10,811 nt of DNA from Clostridiaceae bacterium (GCA_029256485.1 JAQSXU010000117.1:1-10811), one strand, 5' to 3'; shown: positions 1 through 6,587, numbered from the stretch's first letter. Made by a program: numbers and translations. Notes: generated from the sequence alone by a model not told the origin.

Positions 1-75
1 GACTATAAACCAGCAAGAAGAGTTATATGTGGGAAAATAGTTATAAAAGACACAGTTAAAGAATTAAAAAAATAA
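1..75 (+). CDS. C-terminal end of a truncated gene, possibly a LacI-family regulator
   Basis: An open frame enters from the left edge and stops at TAA 73-75, leaving 24 residues that end in ...GKIVIKDTVKELKK. The pattern Arg-Arg-Val, then Gly-x-Ile-Val-x-Lys-Asp-Thr-Val, resembles the extreme C-terminus of Firmicute LacI/GalR regulators, where a beta strand ending in an R-(D/E)-S-like motif closes the ligand-binding domain. This is a weak family guess from a short tail, and no DNA-binding part is visible. A LacI-type regulator would suit the sugar-utilisation context and could bind the cre-like palindrome at 6574-6587, but that is inference. An AT-rich hairpin follows the stop directly, so this gene probably ends a transcription unit. 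Confidence 0.6.
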   Translation, partial: DYKPARRVICGKIVIKDTVKELKK

Positions 76-77
76 TT

Positions 78-119
78 ACAAGATAATTCATAACACTTGC
101 GTAAATTATCTTGTGTTTT
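78..119 (+). terminator. AT-rich terminator-like hairpin after the partial gene
   Basis: A perfect 11-bp inverted repeat, acaagataatt (78-88) with aattatcttgt (104-114), encloses a 15-nt loop and is followed by gtttta. It starts three bases after the upstream stop codon, as expected of an intrinsic terminator, although the stem is GC-poor and the T tract short. The TTG that could extend the next gene upstream (position 97) lies in this loop, which argues against that longer start. Confidence 0.5.
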
Positions 120-159
120 ATTATTGGCTTTATTAATGAATTCATTAGGAGGGAGAAAA

Positions 160-1344
160 GTGGAATTTAAAATTACAGAGGAGATGCTTGATAGTTCATT
201 AGTAAATAAGGGCGATATAAGTAGAATATTAAAATTATTTGCTAAAATTGAAAAAGGTGATAATATAACCGTTGCATTTTTAGGTGGATCAATAACACAA
301 GGATGTAATTCTACAGTTCCAGAAAAATGCTATGTTGAATTGACATATAAGTGGTTTGAAAATAAGTTTAACAATGTAAATGTGAAACATATAAACGCAG
401 GGGTAGGTGCTACTGGATCTTTAATTGGGGTGCATAGAGCAGAGATGCAGGTGATAAAGCAAAGCCCAGATATAGTTTTTGTTGATGCAGCTGTAAACGA
501 TGATGAAGATTATTCCTGTAAAGTTGCATATGAAAGCTTAATTAGAAGATTATTGTCTAGTGAAAATAGACCAGCAGTAGTAGAGGTGTTCATGACTATG
601 GATACAGGATTAAATGTTCAAGAACAACAAGTAGAAATAGGCAATAGATATAATGTACCAATGATAAGTTTTAGAGATGCTCTTGAACAACAAGTAGAAA
701 TAGGCAATAGATATAATGTACCAATGATAAGTTTTAGAGATGCTCTTAAATGTGAAGTTGAAAAAAATAAAATGAAATTTTCTGATGTTTTAACTGATGA
801 GGTTCATCCAAATGATGATGGGCACTATATAATATCTCAATTATTAGCTCATTTTATTAATAATATTTATAATAACGACTATAAAAAAGGCGAAGAAATA
901 AAGATTTTAGATGATATTTTAGATATACCTTGTGTATTTGAGGATAGATATATAAATGGAAAAATTTTAAATGGTTCTAGTATAAAACCAGAAGAAATCC
1001 TAGGATTTAATAATTATGATGAAGGATTTCAAGTATTTAAGAATGGATGGAAACATGACGGGAAAATTGCTGATCATGGAAGATTGTCTTTTGAGATATC
1101 TGCAAAAAATATTATTTTGCTATATAAAAAGAGTATTTCTGAAAATTCGGGAAAAATAAGTGTCAAAGTTAATGATAAAGAAAAGGTATTAATAGATACT
1201 TGTTTTAAAGATGGTTGGGGAGATTATTCTGCAACTGAGATATTAGAATTAAGCGATGAAGTTAAGAAATATAAAATTGAAATAAATGTAATTAAAGAAG
1301 GTACAGCAAACGAAGTAACTATTTTAGGAATATTAGTATCATAA
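160..1344 (+). CDS. SGNH/GDSL-type esterase with internal 63-bp tandem duplication
   Basis: A 394-residue cytoplasmic SGNH hydrolase, probably a deacylase acting on an acylated sugar or oligosaccharide. The GTG start at 160 is chosen because AGGAGGG at 147-153 sits 6 nt upstream. A longer frame from TTG 97 would add a signal-peptide-like stretch, but that stretch is read through a terminator hairpin. Block I is FLGGSITQG (Ser44 nucleophile, Gly replacing the Asp of GDS). The block II glycines are in NAGVGATGS (about 80-87), block III is AVNDDED (Asn113), and block V is DEVHP (Asp213, His216). Residues beyond about 245 form a beta-rich C-terminal domain of unknown role. Residues 155-175 are repeated exactly as 176-196, between blocks III and V; without this the protein would be 373 residues. 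Substrate is unproven. The neighbourhood suggests acetylated mannan, but this protein is only distantly like the CE2-type esterase at 5297-6418. Confidence 0.85.
   Translation: MEFKITEEMLDSSLVNKGDISRILKLFAKIEKGDNITVAFLGGSITQGCNSTVPEKCYVELTYKWFENKFNNVNVKHINAGVGATGSLIGVHRAEMQVIKQSPDIVFVDAAVNDDEDYSCKVAYESLIRRLLSSENRPAVVEVFMTMDTGLNVQEQQVEIGNRYNVPMISFRDALEQQVEIGNRYNVPMISFRDALKCEVEKNKMKFSDVLTDEVHPNDDGHYIISQLLAHFINNIYNNDYKKGEEIKILDDILDIPCVFEDRYINGKILNGSSIKPEEILGFNNYDEGFQVFKNGWKHDGKIADHGRLSFEISAKNIILLYKKSISENSGKISVKVNDKEKVLIDTCFKDGWGDYSATEILELSDEVKKYKIEINVIKEGTANEVTILGILVS
622..747 (+). repeat. Perfect 63-bp in-frame tandem duplication
   Basis: Bases 622-684 and 685-747 are identical at every position. 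The flanking bases do not extend the match (621 is a against 684 t; 748 is a against 685 g). Each unit encodes 21 residues beginning EQQVEIGN and ending SFRDAL, probably one helix plus one strand of the alpha/beta fold. Absence of even synonymous differences implies a very recent event or an assembly or sequencing artefact. Confidence 0.97.
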
Positions 1345-1381
1345 TAAGGTAAGAATAAAGGAACTCTTTTACGTAGTATTA

Positions 1382-1447
1382 TATCGAGAATATATAGGCT
1401 TATATCAATATTCTCGATAGCTTAAGTAATTGGGGCCTTCTTTTTTT
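1382..1447 (+). terminator. Hairpin plus T tract between convergent genes
   Basis: A perfect 12-bp inverted repeat, tatcgagaatat (1382-1393) with atattctcgata (1408-1419), has a 14-nt loop. A run of seven T (1441-1447) after ccttc lies about 20 nt beyond the stem. A short outer pairing, aagg (1358-1361) with cctt (1436-1439), would bring the T tract next to a longer branched stem. It lies between the 3' ends of the esterase (+) and the AraC gene (-), so a terminator role is likely, at least for the + strand gene. The spacing makes it non-classical. Confidence 0.5.
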
Positions 1448-1454
1448 GCAAATT

Positions 1455-2336
1455 TTAATATTTGCGATCTATAAGGTGTTGTTTTCTAAATTGTTTTGGA
1501 GTTATACCTGACTTTTTTCTAAAGGTTCGTATTAAATGACTACAATCTGCAAAGCCTGTTTCTTGACTGATATAGTTAAGGTCAAAGTTTGTGAATAACA
1601 ATAAATCTTTAACTTTACTCAATCTTATAAATTCAATATAATCCTTGCAGGATTGACCATATAATTCGTGAAATTTCTTGGCAAAGTATGAATAACTCAT
1701 GTGGCACTTCTCGGCAAGAGATTCAACTTTTATTGATTCATGTGAATGTTCATCTATATATTGCAATATTGTGTGTAATGAATCAGTGTCGTAAGGAGTT
1801 AACATTATATTATTTGTATCAAATCCATTTTTTCTCCAAATTCTAAGAATTTCTATCAATAATGATGAAACTAAAGATTGAAAACGGATATCGTAGCCAT
1901 AGTCTTTATTGGCCACTTCTTCAATGCAGTTTGTGAATATACTTTCTATTGAACTATTAAATGCTTTTGAAGAAATTAATATATCAGCATAAGGGTTATC
2001 TATTGCACATTTAAAGATTGAACTAAGCTTTGGGGTATAATTACTGTTTATGTGAAGATTGTTTATATCAAACTTTAGCACTCCGTATTTTAGTGGTTCG
2101 TTGGAGACTGAAAAAATTGAATGAACTACTTGTGGATGGAATAAAATTAAGTCACCAGCTTCAAGAATGTATTCATTATTATTACAGTTTATTAATGAAG
2201 TTCCCTTAAGGATAAAAATAATTTCCATATAATAATGCCAATGAGCTTTGATTGGGAAATTTCCATATTTGGTACCAGCTATAAAAGCTTCGTAGGGTGA
2301 TACTAAAACATTAATCTCTTCAAATAAATAATTCAT
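1455..2336 (-). CDS. AraC/XylS-family transcriptional regulator with N-terminal cupin
   Basis: A 293-residue one-component regulator. The N-terminal part (about 10-100) is an AraC-type cupin sensor with the HxH...E pattern (HWHYYMEI, His32, His34, Glu38), a glycine turn (LKGTS), the strand LEAGDLILFHP, and His72. The C-terminal part (about 190-285) carries the two helix-turn-helix units of the AraC DNA-binding domain: VESLAEKCHMSYSYFAKKF, then ISQETGFADCSHLIRTFRK followed by SGITPKQFRK. An upstream ATG at 2348 exists, but it overlaps the GGAGG (complement of 2342-2346). The ATG at 2336 is 5 nt downstream of that GGAGG and is the better start. The gene is divergent from the GH113-ABC-esterase unit and shares a 161-bp intergenic region with it. 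It is most likely the local activator responding to a mannan-derived sugar, though ligand and targets are not shown by sequence. Confidence 0.93.
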   Translation of the reverse strand: MNYLFEEINVLVSPYEAFIAGTKYGNFPIKAHWHYYMEIIFILKGTSLINCNNNEYILEAGDLILFHPQVVHSIFSVSNEPLKYGVLKFDINNLHINSNYTPKLSSIFKCAIDNPYADILISSKAFNSSIESIFTNCIEEVANKDYGYDIRFQSLVSSLLIEILRIWRKNGFDTNNIMLTPYDTDSLHTILQYIDEHSHESIKVESLAEKCHMSYSYFAKKFHELYGQSCKDYIEFIRLSKVKDLLLFTNFDLNYISQETGFADCSHLIRTFRKKSGITPKQFRKQHLIDRKY

Positions 2337-2348
2337 GATAGCCTCCAT

Positions 2349-2369
2349 AAAATAGATTTGTTCTATTTT
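2349..2369. repeat. 7-bp inverted repeat beside the AraC ribosome binding site
   Basis: aaaatag (2349-2355) and ctatttt (2363-2369) form a perfect inverted repeat with a 7-nt spacer, ending 3 bp from the GGAGG of the AraC gene. Another aaaatag occurs at 2395-2401. It could be a regulator half-site pair or a small 5'-UTR hairpin. In such AT-rich DNA, chance is possible. Confidence 0.35.
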
Positions 2370-2380
2370 TAAACAATTGT

Positions 2381-2389
2381 ATTATATCA
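2381..2389 (-). promoter_or_regulatory. Extended -10 promoter element for the AraC gene
   Basis: On the minus strand the sequence reads TGATATAAT, a perfect TATAAT (complement of 2381-2386) with the upstream TG of an extended -10. No convincing -35 lies 16-18 bp upstream. It would start transcription about 35-40 nt before the AraC start codon. Confidence 0.5.
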
Positions 2390-2430
2390 GATAAAAAATA
2401 GAATTGATATAGTATATGTGGATAACGGTG

Positions 2431-2469
2431 CAATAAAAAAATAATAAACAAGAATATTATTTTTTATTG
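2431..2469. repeat. Long AT-rich inverted repeat upstream of the GH113 gene
   Basis: The arms 2431-2445 (caat then an A run then taat) and 2456-2469 (attatttttt then attg) pair over 14 bp with a single bulged A (near 2435), leaving a 10-nt loop, aaacaagaat. The structure ends 13 nt before the AAAGGA ribosome binding site of the GH113 gene and is not followed by a T run outside the arm. It is more likely a 5'-UTR stem or an operator than a terminator. I found no convincing sigma-A promoter for the GH113 gene in 2337-2497, which would suit an activator-dependent promoter. Confidence 0.5.
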
Positions 2470-2497
2470 TATTAACTAAAAGAAAGGAATGAATCTT

Positions 2498-3436
2498 ATG
2501 GAGTATATAAAAGGATTTACATTTGCACCTTTTGCTAGGAAGGGTAGCTATTTGAAGAAGAAAACTTATGAGAGTTTAGATAATTTAAAAGAAAGAATTG
2601 GAATTAATTTTATAATACTTGTACCAAATGGATTACAGGATACTCCGCAATCAGAAGAGATTTGTTATATATCTAATTCAACTGTATCGGATGAAGAATT
2701 AGAAGATATTATAAATTATGCAAAGGATATTGGGCTTAGAATAGCTATTAAGCCAACGGTTAATTGTAAAAATGGGACCTGGAGAGCACATATTAATTTT
2801 TTTGATGAAGATGTTCACTGTGAGCCAAAATGGAGTAAATGGTTTGCTTCATATACAGATTTTCAACTTCATTATGCTAATATTGCTCAAAAAACAGGTT
2901 GTGAAATGTTTATAGCGGGTTGTGAAATGGTTATGGCAGAGCGTAGAGAAAATGAGTGGCGTAAACTTATTTCAGATATCAGAAATGTTTACAAAGGAAT
3001 TGTATCTTATAATACAGATAAATATCAAGAGCATAATGTAAAATGGTGGGATTGTGTAGATGTTATTTCTTCGAGTGGTTATTATCCTATTTCTGATTGG
3101 GAAAAAGAATTGAATCGTATTGAAAAGGTAGTGAAGAAATATAATAAACCATTTTTCTTTGCAGAAGCGGGTTGTATGTCTACAAAAGGTTCTTCAGAGG
3201 TTCCGAATGATTGGAGTCTTGAAGGAAACATAGATTTAAATGAGCAAGCAGAATGGTACAAAACTATGTTTGAATCTTCAATTAAGCGTGAATGGGTATC
3301 TGGTTTTGCTATGTGGGATTGGGCAGGAAGTCAGTATTTATTAAGTAGAGCTAAAAATGATAAGGGATATGAGGTATATGGAAAACCAGCAGAAAAAATT
3401 ATAAAGAAATATTATGATATGGTGGTGAAAGAGTGA
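2498..3436 (+). CDS. GH113 family beta-1,4-mannanase/mannosidase, cytoplasmic
   Basis: A 312-residue (beta/alpha)8 glycosidase of clan GH-A, best matching GH113, which hydrolyses beta-1,4-mannosidic bonds with retention. It opens with the family-like GFTFAPFARKG. The likely acid/base is Glu143 in IAGCEMVMAE and the likely nucleophile Glu223 in FFFAEAG, 80 residues apart, a spacing like that of characterised GH113 mannanase AaManA. Other landmarks are IAIKPTVNCKNGTWR (about 82-96), SSSGYYP (about 191-197) and AMWDWAG near the C-terminus. There is no signal peptide, so it should act on imported manno-oligosaccharides. An ATG at 2489 abuts the AAAGGA and leaves no spacing. The ATG at 2498, 9 nt from AAAGGA (2483-2488), is preferred. 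The stop overlaps the GTG start of the ABC transporter gene (GTGA), so the two are translationally coupled. Endo versus exo action cannot be judged from sequence. Confidence 0.85.
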   Translation: MEYIKGFTFAPFARKGSYLKKKTYESLDNLKERIGINFIILVPNGLQDTPQSEEICYISNSTVSDEELEDIINYAKDIGLRIAIKPTVNCKNGTWRAHINFFDEDVHCEPKWSKWFASYTDFQLHYANIAQKTGCEMFIAGCEMVMAERRENEWRKLISDIRNVYKGIVSYNTDKYQEHNVKWWDCVDVISSSGYYPISDWEKELNRIEKVVKKYNKPFFFAEAGCMSTKGSSEVPNDWSLEGNIDLNEQAEWYKTMFESSIKREWVSGFAMWDWAGSQYLLSRAKNDKGYEVYGKPAEKIIKKYYDMVVKE

Positions 3437-5235
3437 TAGAATTTAAAAATAAATTAGATGACAAATTAGAACCACAAGAAGAAGCTCTTTTAGAAATATT
3501 CAAACAAAATGAAAATAATACTTTGAAAACTCTTATTGGAATATATAAAGGACATTATTTAAATCTCTTTTTTTCAGTTATATTCTTTTTGATTAAAAGT
3601 TCTCCTGTATGGGTTATGCCTGTTGTATCAGCAAATATTATAAATGCTGCAACTGATAAAGGTGAGAATGCTGTTAATATAATTATAGTAAATATTATTA
3701 TAATCCTCGTTATGGTACTACAAAATGTACCCACAAATTATATACATACAGTGTTATATGCTAAAACTATAAGAAGTGTTGAAAGAGAATTAAGGAGCAC
3801 TCTCGTTAAAAAATTGCAGCAACTCTCTATTGCATATCATAATGAAATGCAATCAGGACGTTTGCAATCAAAAATTATGCGGGACGTGGAGCAAATCGAA
3901 AATTTATCATCTCAAGTTTTTATTACTATATTAGGTATAGCTTTAAATATTGTTGTAGCATTGGGGGTTGTAATTTTTAAAAGTTTAACAGTATTTATAT
4001 TTTTTGTTGGAACTATACCTGTAGCAGTGATTATTATTATTGTATTTAGTGGGAAAATTAAAAGATATAATAGTGATTATAGAAAAGAGATGGAAGAAAC
4101 TTCAGTTAGTGTAATGGAGATGGTAGAATTAATTCCTGTTACAAGAGCTCATGCTTTAGAAAAACAAGAAACGAAGAAAATAGACAGACAGCTAGTTAAC
4201 GTTGCGAAAAAGGGTTTGAAATTAGATCTAATTCAGGCATATTTTTCATCAATAAGCTGGGTAGCATTTCAAGTCTTCCAAATAATATGTCTTGGATTTA
4301 CAGGGTATATAGCAGTAAAAGGTTATATTTCAATAGGTGAAGTTGTGCTTTATCAAACTTATTTTGGATCAATAGTTGCTCAGATAGCAGGTGTTATAAC
4401 ATTGTTACCTACTATTGCGAAAGGCTTAGAATCCGTATCTTCAATTGGTGATATACTTCTTTCTGATGATATAGAAAATAATCGTAAGAAAAAGAAAATT
4501 AAAGAGGTTAAAGGTGAAATTACATTTAGAAATGTTAATTTTCAATATAAAGATAGTGAACTTCCAATTTTAACAAATTTAAATTTTACTATAAATCCAG
4601 GTGAAACAATAGCTTTTGTAGGTGCTTCAGGAGCTGGAAAATCAACTATTTTAAATCTTGTAATTGGATTTTTTCAAGCAACAGAAGGACAAGTACTTAT
4701 TGATAATCAAAATATTGCAACACTTAATCTTCAAAGTTATCGGTCACATATTGCAGTTGTGCCACAAAATGCAATTTTATTTTCTGATTCTATTCGTGAA
4801 AATATTATTTATGGAACAAATAGTATTTCAGATGAAGAATTAAATAAAATAATCAAGGCTGCCAATTTAGAAGAATTAATAGAGTCGCTTCCAGATGGAG
4901 TAGATACTAAAATAACTGAGCATGGAATGAATCTTTCTGGTGGACAGCGCCAAAGAATATCTATAGCAAGGGCATTTGCAAGAAATCCTAAAATATTGGT
5001 ACTTGATGAAGCAACATCTGCATTAGATAGTATTTCAGAAAAAAAGATACAAGAATCAATTGAAAATTTAGTAAGAGATAGGACAACCTTAGTGGTTGCT
5101 CATAGATTATCTACAATTAGAAATGCAGATAAGATTGCAGTTATAGGGAATGGTGGCTTAGAGGAGTTTGGAACTTATGATGAGCTTATGGAGAAAAAAG
5201 GTGAATTTTATAAATTGAAAAGATTACAAATGTAG
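3433..5235 (+). CDS. Exporter-fold ABC half-transporter (TMD-NBD fusion)
   Basis: A 600-residue membrane ABC protein in which a six-helix transmembrane domain (about 40-330) is fused to a nucleotide-binding domain (about 360-600); it should work as a homodimer. NBD motifs are complete: A-loop Tyr372, Walker A GASGAGKST (397-405), Q-loop Gln445, signature LSGGQ (501-505), Walker B ILVLDE with catalytic Glu526, D-loop SALD (529-532) and H-loop His557. No peptidase or other accessory domain is visible. The architecture is that of MsbA/BmrA-type exporters, not of the multi-subunit importers normally used for oligosaccharides. The GTG start at 3433 overlaps the GH113 stop by 4 bp, so expression is tied to the mannanase. 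The substrate is unknown: it may export something related to mannan metabolism, relieve sugar or acetate stress, or, less conventionally, import. The family call is certain; the role is not. Confidence 0.95.
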   Translation: MIEFKNKLDDKLEPQEEALLEIFKQNENNTLKTLIGIYKGHYLNLFFSVIFFLIKSSPVWVMPVVSANIINAATDKGENAVNIIIVNIIIILVMVLQNVPTNYIHTVLYAKTIRSVERELRSTLVKKLQQLSIAYHNEMQSGRLQSKIMRDVEQIENLSSQVFITILGIALNIVVALGVVIFKSLTVFIFFVGTIPVAVIIIIVFSGKIKRYNSDYRKEMEETSVSVMEMVELIPVTRAHALEKQETKKIDRQLVNVAKKGLKLDLIQAYFSSISWVAFQVFQIICLGFTGYIAVKGYISIGEVVLYQTYFGSIVAQIAGVITLLPTIAKGLESVSSIGDILLSDDIENNRKKKKIKEVKGEITFRNVNFQYKDSELPILTNLNFTINPGETIAFVGASGAGKSTILNLVIGFFQATEGQVLIDNQNIATLNLQSYRSHIAVVPQNAILFSDSIRENIIYGTNSISDEELNKIIKAANLEELIESLPDGVDTKITEHGMNLSGGQRQRISIARAFARNPKILVLDEATSALDSISEKKIQESIENLVRDRTTLVVAHRLSTIRNADKIAVIGNGGLEEFGTYDELMEKKGEFYKLKRLQM

Positions 5236-5296
5236 AATAAATTTAATAGTAAAAATATTTTTTAAGATAAAGTGTATATTTAGGAGGAAAAATTAG

Positions 5297-6418
5297 ATGA
5301 AAGAAAATAAAAAGCTAAAAGTGCATACATTATCAGATATTGAAAATTTAAAAGTTCATGGCAGAACAACAGGATGTCTTTCTCCATTAACAATATTTTG
5401 GACAGGTAGTGGTATTGAGTTAAATGCAAAAGGCTCTGAACTTTGGATTGAATTAGAAGTAGATTACGATATGTATGAACCTTGGATAAGCGTAGTTATT
5501 AATTCTGTTCCTGTAAGTAGACAGATGCTTACTGCAGGAAAGTATTGGATATGTCTATTTAGAGGTATGAATGAAAATGAAGTTAAGAATGTTTGCTTAG
5601 TTAGAGATGTTCAAGCTATGAATGGAGATCCAGCAAGTTTTATGCAAATACATGCTGTAAAATTTGATGGAGAATTTTTACCAATAGAAGAGAAGAAATA
5701 TAAAATCGAATTTATTGGTGATAGTATTACATCTGGTGAAGGAGTGATAGGAGCTAAGCAGGAAGATGATTGGATTTCTATGTGGTTTAGTGCAATAGAT
5801 AATTATAGCACAATGGTAGCAAAGGCTTTGAATGCTGATCATAGAGTTATTTCAGAAAGTGGATGGGGAGTTCTTACAAGCTGGGATAATAATCCGTATT
5901 TTAATATTCCACAGTACTATGAAAAAGTTTGTGGGATTCTCACTGGAGAAAAAAATAAAGATTTAGGGGCTTTTAAAGATAATGACTTTGATTCGTGGCA
6001 GCCAGATATTGTAGTGGTGAATCTTGGAACAAATGATAGAGGAGCTTTTAATTCTCCTGAATGGATAGATGAGGTAACTGGTGAAAAGCATAAACAAAGA
6101 TTAAATGAAGATGGTACATTTAATGAAGAAGATTTAAAAGCGTTCGAAAAGGCTGTGTATGATTTTCTTGTTAAGCTTAGGAAATTTAATAAGAGCGCAA
6201 ATATAGTGTGGGTAAACGGAATGCTTGGTGGGGAGATGCTCCCAGCAATTTACCGTGCAGTAGATATTTATGTTAAAAATACAGGAGAAAAAAAGGTTTC
6301 GGTATTCCAACTGCCAAATACTAACGAAGAAACTGTAGGTTCAAGAAAACATCCTGGGAAGTTATCGCATGAAAAAGCAGCAATAGAGTTAATTGGATAT
6401 TTAAAAGAAATTTTGTAA
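5297..6418 (+). CDS. CE2-like acetyl esterase (jelly-roll domain plus SGNH hydrolase)
   Basis: A 373-residue two-domain esterase: an N-terminal beta-sandwich (about 15-130) followed by an SGNH hydrolase (about 134-373), the arrangement of carbohydrate esterase family 2. CE2 members remove O-acetyl groups, with reported preference for 6-O-acetyl on mannan/glucomannan-type sugars. Block I is FIGDSITSGEG (Ser143), the block II Gly is in SESGWGV (about 189), block III is VNLGTND (Asn246) and block V is KHPGKLSHEKA (His352). The residue three before His352, normally Asp in D-x-x-H, is Ser349, so a Ser-His dyad or a relocated acid is likely. Start: AGGAGG 5282-5287, 9 nt before ATG. There is no signal peptide. 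It lies 61 nt after the ABC gene on the same strand with no terminator between, so it is probably the third gene of that operon. Confidence 0.82.
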   Translation: MKENKKLKVHTLSDIENLKVHGRTTGCLSPLTIFWTGSGIELNAKGSELWIELEVDYDMYEPWISVVINSVPVSRQMLTAGKYWICLFRGMNENEVKNVCLVRDVQAMNGDPASFMQIHAVKFDGEFLPIEEKKYKIEFIGDSITSGEGVIGAKQEDDWISMWFSAIDNYSTMVAKALNADHRVISESGWGVLTSWDNNPYFNIPQYYEKVCGILTGEKNKDLGAFKDNDFDSWQPDIVVVNLGTNDRGAFNSPEWIDEVTGEKHKQRLNEDGTFNEEDLKAFEKAVYDFLVKLRKFNKSANIVWVNGMLGGEMLPAIYRAVDIYVKNTGEKKVSVFQLPNTNEETVGSRKHPGKLSHEKAAIELIGYLKEIL

Positions 6419-6471
6419 AAGCAAAGAATATCAAACTTAATTTATGATTAAAACGGCTAATAGAAATTATA

Positions 6472-6500
6472 TTGATATGTTTACTAATTAGCTGTATAAT
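6472..6500 (+). promoter_or_regulatory. Near-consensus sigma-A promoter
   Basis: TTGATA (6472-6477) and a perfect TATAAT (6495-6500) are separated by exactly 17 bp, giving a predicted start near 6507. The -35/-10 block is partly spanned by an imperfect inverted repeat, cggctaat (6454-6461) with attagctg (6487-6494), 7 Watson-Crick pairs plus one G-T. The terminator at 6527-6557 lies only about 20 nt past the predicted start, so this promoter would make either a roughly 50-nt RNA or a manA leader subject to termination. Confidence 0.5.
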
Positions 6501-6526
6501 ATAATTGTTTAATTAATCGTTAAGCT

Positions 6527-6560
6527 AAAAAATCACTGTTTAAAGGTGTGATTTTTTATT
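6527..6560 (+). terminator. Strong intrinsic terminator before manA
   Basis: A perfect 10-bp stem, aaaaaatcac (6527-6536) with gtgatttttt (6548-6557), has an 11-nt loop and an integral T run, TTTTTTATT. The A-rich 5' arm makes it potentially bidirectional. It would close the GH113-ABC-esterase transcript 108 nt after the esterase stop and separate it from manA. Confidence 0.8.
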
Positions 6561-6573
6561 ACAATTGACTAGT

Positions 6574-6587
6574 TGAAAACGTTGTTA
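6574..6587 (+). promoter_or_regulatory. cre-like operator (CcpA or other LacI-family protein) upstream of manA
   Basis: TGAAAACGTTGTTA matches 13 of 14 positions of the catabolite-responsive element consensus TGWAANCGNTNWCA; the only deviation is T for C at position 13. It starts 4 bp after a possible -35, TTGACT (6565-6570), and overlaps by one base a poor -10, AATTAT (6587-6592, spacing 16). Binding there would block transcription of manA and the genes behind it. The same kind of palindrome is used by pathway-specific LacI regulators, so CcpA is not the only candidate. Confidence 0.5.

Noticed and set aside
1345..1454. Riboswitch or small RNA in the convergent intergenic region
   Set aside because: The only structure is a simple hairpin followed by a T tract between two gene ends, adequately explained as a terminator; no known aptamer pattern is visible.
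2404..2409. TTGATA as a -35 for the GH113 operon
   Set aside because: No acceptable -10 lies 16-18 bp downstream (the sequence there is ggtgca-like).
2417..2436. Possible cre site around gtggataacggtgcaat upstream of GH113
   Set aside because: When aligned on the CG centre it misses several of the conserved cre positions on both halves.
2897..2938. Near-perfect 21-bp tandem repeat (12-bp exact core ggttgtgaaatg at 2897-2908 and 2918-2929) in the GH113 gene giving two GCEM motifs
   Set aside because: The layout E-M-F-x-x-G-x-E-(L/M) is normal at the acid/base site of this type of clan GH-A enzyme, so the repetition reflects family sequence rather than a recent duplication. It does mean the second Glu, not the first, is the catalytic one.
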